Below, piece after piece: positions 18,801 to 27,294 of a stretch of DNA of 64,000 bases. The notes beneath the pieces were generated by a model. That model did no database searches, was not told where the DNA came from, and saw only the letters and a list, made by a program, of their open reading frames with translations. Origin of the DNA: Anaerosporobacter mobilis DSM 15930 (GTDB lineage: Bacteria > Bacillota > Clostridia > Lachnospirales > Lachnospiraceae); the NCBI RefSeq assembly GCF_900142955.1, contig NZ_FRCP01000006.1, positions 403,163 through 467,162 of the forward strand. The letters are read 5' to 3'. The translations under genes were made by a program, and so were the position numbers. Every line of letters starts with the position of its first letter. Within the stretch, counting starts at the first letter, position 1.

Positions 18801-20110
18801 ATAACTGCATCTTTAATATGAACACGACGTCCTTCATACGTATTCGGATTCGCTAACAGTTCCGCAATTGTTGCGTCCGTAGAATATAACGCATTCCCGC
18901 TAGATTGGACAGTATATGTAACGGAGGTTAATTGTTCTAGTCCATTAAAGGTCCCCTTAATGCCTATTGCACTTACCTTGTCACCAATCTTAATATCACT
19001 TGGAGCAGTACTAAGATATAGATTGATACCAGCTGTACCGTCTTCAATGTAGACATTCTTTCCATCTATAAAATTAACTACACCCTCTACCCTGACTTTC
19101 TCTGTACCATCTGCTTTATTCCTAGCGTCTGCAACTGGGATTGTTGTAGCTTCTTTTGTATAATACTTATAAGCAGAATATGTACTCTTCTTACCATCTA
19201 CCTCTGCATAAGTTGAGATTGTAAATTCTGTATGGTCATCATCAGCACCGTAATCAGCTAATGTAAATGGTCCTGTATACTGGGAATAATCAACTTGGTC
19301 ATTTACTTGCATCATAATAGCTGCTCCAGATGCAGCCATGGTTTCCTCTGTTACAGACTCCGAATATAATGTGATTTGTGCTGATGGATCTACAACCGTT
19401 TCACTTTCATAAGTAGCAGTTACAGGTTGTACTGCAACTGGCACGTATCCGTCAATTGGAGTTCCTGAAAGAGTGATTGAACCTATATTCGTAACTCCAC
19501 CTGCGGCGGCGGCTTCATCTGCGGCATAGCTGCCTGTTCCTGCACGAACAGAGATATTGGTTGTGGTTATCATTCTTATGTGCAAACTAGCAATATCACT
19601 GATTTCTACTGGTAAGCTGTATGTTTTTTCAACCGTATAGGAATTAGTTGCTCGGAATGCAGAACCATCAATTGTAGTCCATATAGTACCATCAAAACTG
19701 TACTGCACTTCAAAATCTCTTACTCCAGTGTTAGATGATCTAGGGTAAAAGGAAATTGTATAATTCTCATATCCACTAGCCGGAAACCGAAAACTCCAAT
19801 AATCCCCAGATCCCCAGCCAGTTGCATTCATTGTGTTTGCATTCTTGTTTATGTTTACTGAATACTTACCTGGCACGCTGGTATCTATGCTTACACCGCT
19901 TTGCCCATCTGTATATGGTAATGACTTAGGGAACTCGATCGTCCCTGTCGTCTCATCTGTAGTTGCTCCGAATTTTAATGAAGCAATATTCAACCTCGCC
20001 GCCTCTTCTGCATAACTGCTTGAAGCTGGAACCACAGATAATACTGTAGTCACAACCATAACCAATGCTAATAATAATGCCATTGGCTTCTTTGCTGCAT
20101 GTTTTAACAT
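12893..20110 (-). CDS. Giant secreted multidomain PHP (CehA/McbA-like) metallohydrolase
   Basis: This protein of about 2405 residues starts at the ATG 7 bases after AGGAGG and opens with a signal peptide ending near PASSSYAEE. In order (approximate residues) it has a discoidin-like beta domain (45-220), several OB-fold-like modules (330-740), a second beta domain (745-915) and two chitobiase-C-terminal-like repeats (920-1080). A PHP domain follows (1085-1400; metal ligands in GQLHAHTAYSD, AITDHSN, QFNHPG and NQDNHKG). Next come a Rossmann-like region (1525-1790), two more OB-like modules (1800-1985), a Ser/Gly/Asn linker, beta domains, and a BIG2 Ig-like domain at the very end. No LPXTG is seen. 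PHP domains cleave phosphoesters; the substrate here is unknown. The modules suggest surface or matrix binding. Confidence 0.85.
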   Translation of the reverse strand: MLKHAAKKPMALLLALVMVVTTVLSVVPASSSYAEEAARLNIASLKFGATTDETTGTIEFPKSLPYTDGQSGVSIDTSVPGKYSVNINKNANTMNATGWGSGDYWSFRFPASGYENYTISFYPRSSNTGVRDFEVQYSFDGTIWTTIDGSAFRATNSYTVEKTYSLPVEISDIASLHIRMITTTNISVRAGTGSYAADEAAAAGGVTNIGSITLSGTPIDGYVPVAVQPVTATYESETVVDPSAQITLYSESVTEETMAASGAAIMMQVNDQVDYSQYTGPFTLADYGADDDHTEFTISTYAEVDGKKSTYSAYKYYTKEATTIPVADARNKADGTEKVRVEGVVNFIDGKNVYIEDGTAGINLYLSTAPSDIKIGDKVSAIGIKGTFNGLEQLTSVTYTVQSSGNALYSTDATIAELLANPNTYEGRRVHIKDAVIGAINTNGNTTLKQGDSLTNIYKIPAITGIEGNATVKLDAVVGYYNSLQLRIVQASDIVKTADAPEGGGDQENDKDDLTGVVDPISKEMIEKYSAKSIADIYSDTAGGSVTVIGQVAYQFGNVYNNANSINSVILQDVINDQIMGLQIYDFTNTYKTGDIVLVTGTIGTNGGVRQISGVSKVEKVGEVTLFKPQELTIGQLQKGGDRYLSEYILIKNVTIGAYNATGATTITDATGSTTLFKGALLPDGIAEGSVVNLYCAWSKYNATYQVRNGASTDYIAMNADGSTVDTSITLPIASWAGTGEITSPTVYADKYTSNDYLNKEAYLTHSSGKIPVISTTSTSTGSTNYYLGTKGSTKGDYYELVLDSELLGNIKLSYSMKGSKSGPKNFEILYSTDGVAFSSAGKKSITTDSTYEKFAVTMPSGANNASKLYIRIQVADTVSIGNTTIGSSGTNYLNEISITGSPIVANNIVHYPDITPDAGEARLGEEISITTSTVGATIYYSFDGVSYEVYDPANKPTFKELPATVTAYAKKDGLLDSVSITYGYTHEQVAPVKASPNGGARTIGTKVSLTCATENVTIKYSMDNGATWLNYNPDVKISLDVLPATILTKAVLEGCKDSETTTCNYTLRENENYNIYFGQLHAHTAYSDGAGTCDQAFEYAKNTAKQIDFLAITDHSNSFDNADKATILDGSMSTEWVEGHDLADKYTDSSFVGLYGYEMTWSNGLGHMNTFNTAGFQSRTQKDYTTYSTALSNYYTTLKTDTGSISQFNHPGTTFGDFSDFAHYDEDIDSLISLIEVGNGEGAIGSDGYFPSYEYYTRALDKGWHVAPTNNQDNHKGYWGDANTGRTVVLADSLTRENVYDALRNMRTYATEDNDLEIQYTLNGEAMGTILDQTPDSANIKVSLKDPTDASIGKVEVIVNGGLSIATQNVTTNVADVEFDLPADYSYYYIRVTQPDKNTAVTAPVWIGKVEAVGISAVSTTAALPIKDEALDVNLGLYNNEATDLEVNAIEFSADDKVIHTVDLNKAGLTSVPAYGTKEYSFHYTHNGTGGVTINVTVNATLNGVDKVYKGVLQLTYVAPSMVTNVVIDGTHSNDYVTGYYGANMGNFTKIASDENVKVTIVKEKMTKEILESCDLLIISAPAKKTGTANAGAYTVSHYEDEFLELVKEYTDRGGELIVCGIADYQDTSDGQTSTQQNKLLSYIGATTRINSDEAMDDVSNGGQAYRLYPTDYNTESAYTKGVVEGQKYSAYSGCTVLLDENAIADGKAEYIVKGHETTYSIDSKSLDNNYVEIQKGNAILLARESLTGGGNVFVSSTVFMSDFEVKAEQDNMWDLPYINKNVIVNIMNTVKKQMDITSIFEARKGEMGEIYCVEGTVTAGTVSGNAFFDTIYIQDETGGINIFPINEGLIEVGQKVQVVGALDQYLGDKELRVITAKVVDEKKDEIAPTKVTTKEAMNYESNGGKLVKVEGVITDVILKNDVVETLMVKDSSGVEARVFIDGYILYSDSTSKALESFAKVGNTISAVGLVSYDPDGERLRVRDRSEIILVKSGSSNEGGSSSGATDNNTNTGNGSTSVTIDKENNTKTITAVTTELDVNNNPVEAKTIITYDATTGEVKAIKVQVTIDSPLIITTEGTSTIKAELMEKAILEAAKNASKEVPVQVTVNIASTEMNKQLDRAGINKLEVIVAIPTSVSDNNAIAINELNLPKSVISKAKTSKKNLAITITNEAGKVMYSWNFDGETLNKSNKKVTDMNTAILFGKIVDNSKVNESLQQYISSSTRKQGIILDFKHSGILPSAASIRVYVGDSKGMEAGKKVYLYYYNEKASTGSKLKNKARLEEGSKVVYTVDKDGYVTIDIRHCSSYVLLPSKANSKVVATLFEQIQTVSKKTIAVKQTASLGINLPIEAEEAKVAYTSSKKSVATASQTGKVTGVKAGKATITAKVTINGVTKSYKTTITVK

Positions 20111-20382
20111 TCCTTGTCCTCCTTTTGAAAACATAGCTTATATTCCCTTTAGTACTTCATACATAATAACTGCCTACTATTCCACATGGATAAACGTTGT
20201 GTTAATTCACTGTTAAAATCTTACCAAACTCTTCAGAATCTCCACTTGCGTCTAGCCACTATTAGACCTTCTATACTAATTTACTATTTTACTAAGAACA
20301 ATATGTCCACATTCTTGCTAGAGTGTTAAACTTTTTTTGAATTCCTCTCTTTATTCATCGCATATAAGGTAACAATAGAAAA

Positions 20383-20423
20383 AGAGACAATACCCATTCC
20401 TCAATCGAATGAATATTGTCTCT
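20383..20423 (-). terminator. Intrinsic terminator after the ABC exporter operon
   Basis: A 10-bp stem (20383-20392 with 20414-20423), with further pairing inside the loop, is followed by T-rich sequence on the minus strand. The remaining gap to 20110 must hold the promoter of the giant protein, but I see no convincing -35/-10 pair. Confidence 0.85.
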
Positions 20424-20427
20424 CTCC

Positions 20428-22521
20428 TTATTGTAACTGTAATTCGTATAGTTTCTTATAGATTCCGTCTTTTCCTAATAGCTCTTGATGCGTACCACTC
20501 TCTCGAATGCGTCCCTTATGCATAACCATAATTTGATCTGCATGCTGAATAGTAGATAAACGATGAGCAACCATAATTGTTGTTCGATTGGTCATTAGCT
20601 TCTCCAAAGCTTCTTGAATGAGCTGTTCCGTCTCCGTATCAATATTAGCCGTCGCTTCATCCATAACAAGAATTCTTGGATTGAAGGCTAATGTCCTTGC
20701 GAAGGATAGCAATTGTCTTTGACCAGCTGATAAAGTTGCCCCTCTCTCTGTTACCGTTTCATCATATCCATGATGTAATCTCCGAATAAAGGAATCAGCA
20801 TTCACATACTCTGCAGCTTCCTTAACCGTCTCATCGCTAATCTCTTCACTACGAAGACGTATATTACTCTTAATATCTCCTGTGAATATGAAGACATCTT
20901 GCTGTACTTGCCCGATTGCTGCCCTTAGCTGATCCGTATTCAATGCTTTAATATTGACACCATCTATTAAGATTTCACCCTTTTGAATATCATAGTATCT
21001 ACCTATTAGATTTAAGATAGAGGATTTACCTGCTCCCGTCGCCCCGACAAAGGCTACCTTTTGTCCTGGTTCTATAACAAAACTAACATCTTTAAGAATC
21101 CACTCTTCTCCAATGTAAGCAAACCAAACATTCTTAAATTCAATACGACCTTTCATTTCTGGTAAGTCTAATGGTGTTTCAGGATTCACCACCACAATCT
21201 CTTCATCTAAGATTGTGAAAATCTTCTCTGCGGACGCCATTGCGGATTGTAAGGTACTAAATTGTTCCGCAATCTCCTGAATCGGTTCGAAGAAGGAACC
21301 AATGTATTGGATAAATATATATAACGTACCAATTGATAAAATCCCGCTAAAGTATGAACTACCTCCAACCCAGATAATAATCACTAATGCTAAAACAGAT
21401 AGCATATAGATTGCTGGTCTAAAGATAGCAAACACCATCATCTCACGGTAATTGGCACGGTATAACTCTTTGCTTTTCCCTTCAAATTCCTTAAACTTTT
21501 CTTGTTCTTTTGCGAATATCTGAATTAATTTCATACCAGAAATATGTTCTGATAGATACGTATTAATAGCAGTTAACTTCGTTCTGGCAATACGATAGGT
21601 TGCTCTTGATATCTTCTTGAATAAGAAAGTTAAGAATACAATGAATGGTAATAGTACAAAAGCATACATAGACATACGAACATTAATACTTAACATAACG
21701 ACTGCAAGACCGATAATCTTCACTATATTCTTAAACAGTTTAACTAAAATATTCGTATACATCTCATTCAAAGCTTCCACGTCATTGGTAACCCTTGTCA
21801 CGATACGTCCCACCGGGGTTACATCAAAGAATCGCAGAGAAAGCCTATGGATATGTTCAAACACTTCCTGTCTAATGTTATAGATAATATTCTGACCAGT
21901 TAATTGTAATAACCATGTCTGCAGAATATTACAGACAAAGCTTACGAGCAAGATAAGCAGATACACTACTACAATTTTCTTAATTCCATCAAAATCCCCT
22001 TTACGGACCTGTTTTAGTTCGTCTTTACTTAGTAACGTACCTGTATATTCTTTTCCTTCAATGGTTACTTTAATGAATTCATCTTCTTGTGTTTCATGAC
22101 TCACCTGAACGGATTCTACTAATTCTTTTGAACCTTCCATTAGATTCTTCTGTACCTTTGAATCAACATTATCAAACATATAGTACTTCTCTTCATATAA
22201 AAACATTTGGTAATAGTTCTGTTTGTTAGCATCAGGGGAAGCATTCTTCACTCCGTCTTTGCTTAGATGGATTCCTCTATATGAGACTGCACCCTTGCTA
22301 TCTGCGTCAACTTGAACGTAAGGACGGTTATAACCATCTATATAATCATCAATTGCATCTCCGACAAGGACTGGACGTAATAAATCAAATCCTGTAATTG
22401 CTAGAACCAAAGCAAATACAATTATAATTGTATGCCAGTAAGGTATTGCATAGCGAAGTAACCTTCGAAGTACATTTCCTTTCATCGATTTTTCATAATC
22501 TTCATCAATCTTCTGTTTCAT
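20428..22521 (-). CDS. ABC exporter half, catalytic subunit (BmrD/LmrD-like)
   Basis: This 697-residue exporter half has a membrane domain and an ATPase domain. Between membrane segments 1 and 2 is an unusually long extracytoplasmic insert (about residues 70-180), as in BmrD. The ATPase has Walker A (GATGAGKSS) and Walker B with the catalytic Glu (ILVMDEATANID). Its signature is altered to LSAGQRQL. With its upstream partner, 11 bp away, it forms a heterodimer having one canonical ATP site. A multidrug or peptide substrate is inferred from the family only. Confidence 0.92.
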   Translation of the reverse strand: MKQKIDEDYEKSMKGNVLRRLLRYAIPYWHTIIIVFALVLAITGFDLLRPVLVGDAIDDYIDGYNRPYVQVDADSKGAVSYRGIHLSKDGVKNASPDANKQNYYQMFLYEEKYYMFDNVDSKVQKNLMEGSKELVESVQVSHETQEDEFIKVTIEGKEYTGTLLSKDELKQVRKGDFDGIKKIVVVYLLILLVSFVCNILQTWLLQLTGQNIIYNIRQEVFEHIHRLSLRFFDVTPVGRIVTRVTNDVEALNEMYTNILVKLFKNIVKIIGLAVVMLSINVRMSMYAFVLLPFIVFLTFLFKKISRATYRIARTKLTAINTYLSEHISGMKLIQIFAKEQEKFKEFEGKSKELYRANYREMMVFAIFRPAIYMLSVLALVIIIWVGGSSYFSGILSIGTLYIFIQYIGSFFEPIQEIAEQFSTLQSAMASAEKIFTILDEEIVVVNPETPLDLPEMKGRIEFKNVWFAYIGEEWILKDVSFVIEPGQKVAFVGATGAGKSSILNLIGRYYDIQKGEILIDGVNIKALNTDQLRAAIGQVQQDVFIFTGDIKSNIRLRSEEISDETVKEAAEYVNADSFIRRLHHGYDETVTERGATLSAGQRQLLSFARTLAFNPRILVMDEATANIDTETEQLIQEALEKLMTNRTTIMVAHRLSTIQHADQIMVMHKGRIRESGTHQELLGKDGIYKKLYELQLQ

Positions 22522-22532
22522 AAGGTCACCTC

Positions 22533-24305
22533 CTATTCCTGTGCTACTAACTGTCTTTCTAGTTGTTGTTTTCGATATAAGTCTGCATAGATGCCCTCTC
22601 GCTCTAGTAATGTGTCATGGGTACCGTACTCTGCCATCTTACCTTCCTCAAGCACAAGAATTTGGTCTGCATTCTGTATTGTAGATATTCTGTGCGCGAT
22701 AATAATTGTTGTCTTACCTTGACGATTATCCTTAAGATTCTTAAGAATCCTCTCCTCTGTATCCGTATCTACTGCTGAAAGTGCATCATCTAATATTAGA
22801 ATTGGTGCTTCTTTCATCAAGGCTCTTGCAATAGAACTTCTCTGTTTTTGTCCACCAGATAGGGTAACACCTCTCTCACCCACAATGGTTTCATACTGGA
22901 ATGGGAAATCCATTATATTATCATGGATACAGGCTTGCTTTGCTGCTTCCTCGATTTGCTCTTTCTTATCCGATTCACTACCGAATGCAATGTTATTGCC
23001 AAGGGTATCAGAGAATAAGAAGTTATCCTGTGGAACATAAGCAATGCTTTCCCTTAATACCTTTAGCGGAATCTCTCTTATATCTATACCATCGATGGTA
23101 ATCCTATTATGTTCTGTGTTGTACATACGTAGAAGTAGGTTCGCAAGAGTTGTCTTACCACTACCAGTTCGTCCTAGAATAGCCAGTGTACTTCCTTTTT
23201 CCACTGTAAGATTAATATCTTCAAGTACTGGTTTGTCTTGCTTGTTATATGCAAAGGATAGACCTTTGAATTGTATTTCTCCTTGAAGGTCACTTTTTCC
23301 TTCTTGTTCTTTCATGAATTCTTCTAATGAAACCTTATCAAAGATGTCTGCCTCTTCCTTAAACACACTTTGTATTCTCTTATAAGATGCTCGTCCTTGT
23401 GAGAAGAACGTAATACTATCTCCAACTGCAATCATTGGCCAAACTAACATATTGATGTACTGGTTAAATGCAATAAACCGTCCGAGTGAAATCTCACCAG
23501 TCATAGTTAGATATCCGCCATAGAATAAGGTAATTAAACTACTAAATCCAACCACTACATCAAGTAATGGCATAACGGTAGCTTGCAACTTTACTACTTT
23601 CATGTTCTTGTCTTTGTTATTCTTATTAGATTTAGCGAACGCTTGCATCTCTTTTCTTTCTTGGACGAATGCCTTGATGACGCGGACTCCTGAGATGCTT
23701 TCTTGCACTTGGTCCGTCAGATCAGAAAAAGCTTGTTGTTTCTCTCTAAAGCGTTTCTCTGCTTGCTTTCCATACCAGATTCCACCACCTGCTATAATTC
23801 CCAGTGGTATAACTGCCATGATTGTTAGTCGCAAGTCAACATGGGTAATCATCTTACCAAGAACAAGAACTGTTAATATGATTGCATCAAATGTAGTGAT
23901 AACTGCTGGGCCAATGGACATACGAACAGCATTCAAATCATTTGTGAAATATGACATAAGTTCGCCCGTCTTATTCTCATTAAAATAACGCATAGAAAGC
24001 GTTTCGAGATGAGCGAACATATCATTTCTTATTTCATATTCAACTCTTCTTGCAGAGCCAAAGATAAAATATCTCCAACAAAACCTTCCAACTGTTAATA
24101 TAAGTCCTACGAGTAATATCTTAATGATACCTTGTACAACGCCTTCCATCCCCATAGAATGGCTTTGCAATCCATCTGTGATTTCTCCTGTAAACTGTGG
24201 TATATATAAGTTTAGTATATCAACAACCAATAGAATTATGGTACCCGCGATATACTTCCACTTGTACTTACCTATATAGTAAAACAGGGTGTTTTTCTGT
24301 TTCAT
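22533..24305 (-). CDS. ABC exporter half, degenerate-site subunit (BmrC/LmrC-like)
   Basis: The 590-residue partner has six membrane segments and an ATPase with Walker A (GRTGSGKTT), a canonical LSGGQKQR signature and a Walker B in which the catalytic Glu is Asp (ILILDDALSAVD). This is the asymmetric pattern of heterodimeric exporters. The start at 24305 has AAGGAG 7 bases upstream and gives the normal N-terminus MKQKNTLFYY; a longer frame begins at 24323. It is first in the two-gene operon. Confidence 0.92.
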   Translation of the reverse strand: MKQKNTLFYYIGKYKWKYIAGTIILLVVDILNLYIPQFTGEITDGLQSHSMGMEGVVQGIIKILLVGLILTVGRFCWRYFIFGSARRVEYEIRNDMFAHLETLSMRYFNENKTGELMSYFTNDLNAVRMSIGPAVITTFDAIILTVLVLGKMITHVDLRLTIMAVIPLGIIAGGGIWYGKQAEKRFREKQQAFSDLTDQVQESISGVRVIKAFVQERKEMQAFAKSNKNNKDKNMKVVKLQATVMPLLDVVVGFSSLITLFYGGYLTMTGEISLGRFIAFNQYINMLVWPMIAVGDSITFFSQGRASYKRIQSVFKEEADIFDKVSLEEFMKEQEGKSDLQGEIQFKGLSFAYNKQDKPVLEDINLTVEKGSTLAILGRTGSGKTTLANLLLRMYNTEHNRITIDGIDIREIPLKVLRESIAYVPQDNFLFSDTLGNNIAFGSESDKKEQIEEAAKQACIHDNIMDFPFQYETIVGERGVTLSGGQKQRSSIARALMKEAPILILDDALSAVDTDTEERILKNLKDNRQGKTTIIIAHRISTIQNADQILVLEEGKMAEYGTHDTLLEREGIYADLYRKQQLERQLVAQE

Positions 24306-24423
24306 AGCCTCTCTCCTTCCCATGATAAATTAAGCCGACAATCTCTGCCGACTTTGTTTTAAAGTATTTACTAAACTTTGATTCAAAGTATTAACTAGAT
24401 TTAACTTTGTTTTCTGCTGGTTT

Positions 24424-24918
24424 TTATACTAAATTACTTCGTTTTTCCATCACAATAGTATTGCGCCATCTCCCAAAACGATCTTTTGCAATCTTCTCTC
24501 TATAACCCACCTGGCGAAATCCACATCTCTCATGTACACGAATACTTGCTACATTCTCTGCAATGATACTAGAACATAATGTCCAATATCCTTTCTTTTC
24601 CGAATCTACAATTAAGGTCTTTAATAAGGTGGTTCCAATCTTGCAGTTTTTAAAGCCTGCATCTACATATAGACTTACTTCCACTACACCTCTATATACT
24701 TCTCTCTTTGAAGTTGGTGCTAATGCTGCGAAACCAACAACTTGATCTTCTATTACCGCCACTAGTCTACAATCCTCAAGATGGGACGCATTCCATTCTT
24801 CATAAGATGGGCATTCTGTTTGAAATGTTGACAAATTCGTCTCTAGCCCTTGTATGTAAATTTCACTAACACGGTCCCAATCTAGCTCATTCATTCTTCT
24901 GATCATACACTTATTCAT
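24424..24918 (-). CDS. GNAT N-acetyltransferase, PAT/MnaT-like
   Basis: This 164-residue GNAT protein resembles phosphinothricin/methionine-sulfoximine acetyltransferases: an N-terminal MIRRMNELDWDRVSEIY, a central EVSLYVD strand, an acetyl-CoA loop variant (KNCKIGTTLLK) and a C-terminal HERCGFRQVG. It would acetylate a small amine or amino-acid analogue. AAGGAGG lies 13 bases before the first ATG, longer than ideal. An internal ATG four codons later is possible. Confidence 0.85.
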   Translation of the reverse strand: MNKCMIRRMNELDWDRVSEIYIQGLETNLSTFQTECPSYEEWNASHLEDCRLVAVIEDQVVGFAALAPTSKREVYRGVVEVSLYVDAGFKNCKIGTTLLKTLIVDSEKKGYWTLCSSIIAENVASIRVHERCGFRQVGYREKIAKDRFGRWRNTIVMEKRSNLV

Positions 24919-25086
24919 CGCTATCTTTTATCCTCCTTGATAATCATAAAATCCATCACATTATATCTTAACATAATTTATCTAACTTGAGGATTGGTTA
25001 TCTTCTATTTTTTTTGTATTAAATTCTCAAATATGTAAACTGACGAATTGAAAAAAGTTTTAACACCCGAATCCTATTACATAAAA

Positions 25087-25124
25087 AAACAACCTTCGTT
25101 CAATGCGTTGAACGAAGGTTGTTT
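25087..25124 (-). terminator. Strong intrinsic terminator after the PLD-family gene
   Basis: A 17-bp perfect stem (25087-25103 with 25108-25124) with a four-base loop starts 3 bp after the stop codon. The A-rich left arm gives the T-tract on the minus strand. Confidence 0.88.
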
Positions 25125-25127
25125 GAC

Positions 25128-26579
25128 TTATAATAGATATCTTATAATTTGGAACAACACAGAAGTCACTCGGAATGCAATCTTCTTCCACCAAGGTAAT
25201 TCAGGAAGAGCAACATCCTCTCCAGCTACATATTCCCCTTTACTATCTACCTCATAGGATTGCTCTTTCATAGAATTCATTACATTCTCTAACTCTTCAT
25301 TGAACTCTTCCCCATGTACTACAAGCATTGTCTCTGTATCTAGGTACACACTTCTCATGTCAAAATTGTAAGAACCTATAATCGAGATATCATCATCAAT
25401 TAACACGGATTTATCATGCATGGAATGTTCTCCTGCAAACTCATAAATCGTAGCTCCTGTGTCTAATACATCTTGCTTGTTAAAAAGATAATCCGATGAG
25501 GCCATATAATTATCCCCTACTTCAACGGAGTTAATCAATATATCAAATTGCTTTAGTTTACCCTTTAACTTACTCAGATCGTTTTCCATTGTTTTATTAA
25601 GCACCACATATGGTGTCTGAATAATTACACGCTCTTTTGCATTCTGCATCAATTCATTAATCTGATACCAGATGTATGGCTCTTTGGACATTATATGAAT
25701 GGGATTCGTAATCAATGTAATCTTATTCGTTGGAACGGTATAAGCCATATAATCAAATTCCTCTGACATAATATCCGAACGTTCTGCTAATAAGTTCTGA
25801 TATGTCTCTTCTAACATATTCTTTGCAGAAGCTATCTTACTTCTACGAGAGAGTGGGACTTTGTCAAAAACAATTTCGCTATCCTTATAATTCCATAAAG
25901 TATAGAAGTATTCTTCTACTTCATGAATCACGCTTTCCCCAGAACGATCTGTTCCAGCTGCCGTATTATACACGAAGATGTCACGGTCATAACTTAATAC
26001 TTTCGTGTTATAAGTTCCTAAGAAATAATTGGATGTATTACGCCCTCCAAGAATTAACATACGATCATCAATAATTACGTATTTATCATGAAGTCGGCCG
26101 TTGAATGACCATGGTTCCAAGAGACTAAACAAATTGTAATACTTAATGGTAATGTTATCATGTGCAGCCAACACATAATACATTGGATCCCTCTTCATAT
26201 CAATTCCTGCTGATAATCCGTCGGCTATAATCTCTACTTTAACTCCCCGATCCGCAGCTGCCAATACCGTAGCAAATACCTCCCTACTACTTCTATCTGT
26301 CTTAAATGAAAAGGAAGACATAATTATCTTCTCTTTCGCATCATTCAACATACGTAGTCGAATATCTAATGCTTCATTACTATCCTCAACAACTGCTGCT
26401 CGGTCAACAGAAACACCATCCCCAAAGAACCGATTCACATCTAGTTTTTCCTTAACAGAATCACTTACTTCCTTATGGGAAACAAAAGGTAACGTAGCAC
26501 CTAAAATCATGTAGATTACATAAAGTATTAGCAAGAAAATAATTGTTTTAATTATTTTCTTCTTATTCCTGGCTAACAT
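25128..26579 (-). CDS. Phospholipase D-family membrane protein
   Basis: This 483-residue protein has one N-terminal membrane anchor (residues 8-28) and two HKD motifs (HDKYVIIDDRMLILGGRN and HDKSVLIDDDISIIGSYNFD). It could be a second cardiolipin synthase or a phospholipase. It differs from the cls product at 5.4-6.9 kb by having a single membrane segment and only distant similarity. AAGGAA lies 7 bases before the ATG. It is a single-gene unit with a strong terminator. Confidence 0.85.
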   Translation of the reverse strand: MLARNKKKIIKTIIFLLILYVIYMILGATLPFVSHKEVSDSVKEKLDVNRFFGDGVSVDRAAVVEDSNEALDIRLRMLNDAKEKIIMSSFSFKTDRSSREVFATVLAAADRGVKVEIIADGLSAGIDMKRDPMYYVLAAHDNITIKYYNLFSLLEPWSFNGRLHDKYVIIDDRMLILGGRNTSNYFLGTYNTKVLSYDRDIFVYNTAAGTDRSGESVIHEVEEYFYTLWNYKDSEIVFDKVPLSRRSKIASAKNMLEETYQNLLAERSDIMSEEFDYMAYTVPTNKITLITNPIHIMSKEPYIWYQINELMQNAKERVIIQTPYVVLNKTMENDLSKLKGKLKQFDILINSVEVGDNYMASSDYLFNKQDVLDTGATIYEFAGEHSMHDKSVLIDDDISIIGSYNFDMRSVYLDTETMLVVHGEEFNEELENVMNSMKEQSYEVDSKGEYVAGEDVALPELPWWKKIAFRVTSVLFQIIRYLL

Positions 26580-26614
26580 CTCACACTTCCTTTTTTGTTA
26601 CATTTAAATCTATA

Positions 26615-26796
26615 GCTCTAGAACTTCGTCATATCGCTAACTTACCTAGTGAAATCAAATACGCACTTCGTTCTCTATACGTTAGACTCGAGAAATTACT
26701 TCGTATTTTCCCTCGTTAACTTATGACTCCTAACGGAGCTACGGACTCTCGCTATGCTCAAGTCCTAGAATCAGCTGTGCTGATTCTCATAAGTTA
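26615..26796. repeat. Modular hairpin-array repeat, copy A
   Basis: This intergenic block shares two modules with 44917-45031. One is 54 bp (26687-26740) at about 89% identity; the other is 59 bp (26615-26673) and less similar. It is built of short inverted repeats with three-base loops, for example AGAATCAGC/GCTGATTCT around TGT. An outer 10-bp stem (26717-26726 with 26787-26796) closes the right half, ending 2 bp from the ilvN stop. The modules are in the opposite order to copy B. No coding potential is seen. Confidence 0.75.
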
Positions 26797-26798
26797 TA

Positions 26799-27278
26799 TC
26801 ATAACACTTCGATGGCTACATTTCCACCCCTTACTACTTGCACTTTCGGGAATTTCTTCATTAACTCGACAATGTCGTTATTTCTTTCTTCTGTATTGGT
26901 GGATTCAATAATTAATCCTTGCGTATTATAATCTACGATTTTGGCTTCAAATACATTGGCAATCTGAAGAATTTCACTACGATCTGTCTTGTTACATTCT
27001 TTAACTTTGATATAGAGAAGTTCCTTCTTAACGATTGACATGTCTGTTAAATCCATTACCTTAATTACGTCTACCATTCGATTCAATTGCTTCTTGATTT
27101 GTTCAAAAACCTCATCATTACAATTAGCTCCAATTGTAATTCTAGATATCGTTGAATCCTCTGTGGTCCCTACCGTAAGGCTCTCCATATTATAACCTTT
27201 TCCAGAGAATAAGCCTGCGATTTTAGCTAATACACCTACATTATTCTCTACATATAATGCAATCCATCTCTTCTTCAT
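26799..27278 (-). CDS. ilvN: Acetolactate synthase small subunit
   Basis: This regulatory subunit has two ACT-type halves; the N-terminal ACT domain (MKKRWIALYVENNVGVLAKI) is typical and binds valine in homologues. The chosen ATG has AAAGGAGGG 6 bases upstream and gives the usual N-terminus; a longer frame from 27305 would overlap ilvB. Length is 159 residues. It lies 16 bp after ilvB and is transcribed with it. Confidence 0.94.
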   Translation of the reverse strand: MKKRWIALYVENNVGVLAKIAGLFSGKGYNMESLTVGTTEDSTISRITIGANCNDEVFEQIKKQLNRMVDVIKVMDLTDMSIVKKELLYIKVKECNKTDRSEILQIANVFEAKIVDYNTQGLIIESTNTEERNNDIVELMKKFPKVQVVRGGNVAIEVL

Positions 27279-27294
27279 ACCTATCCCTCCTTTT

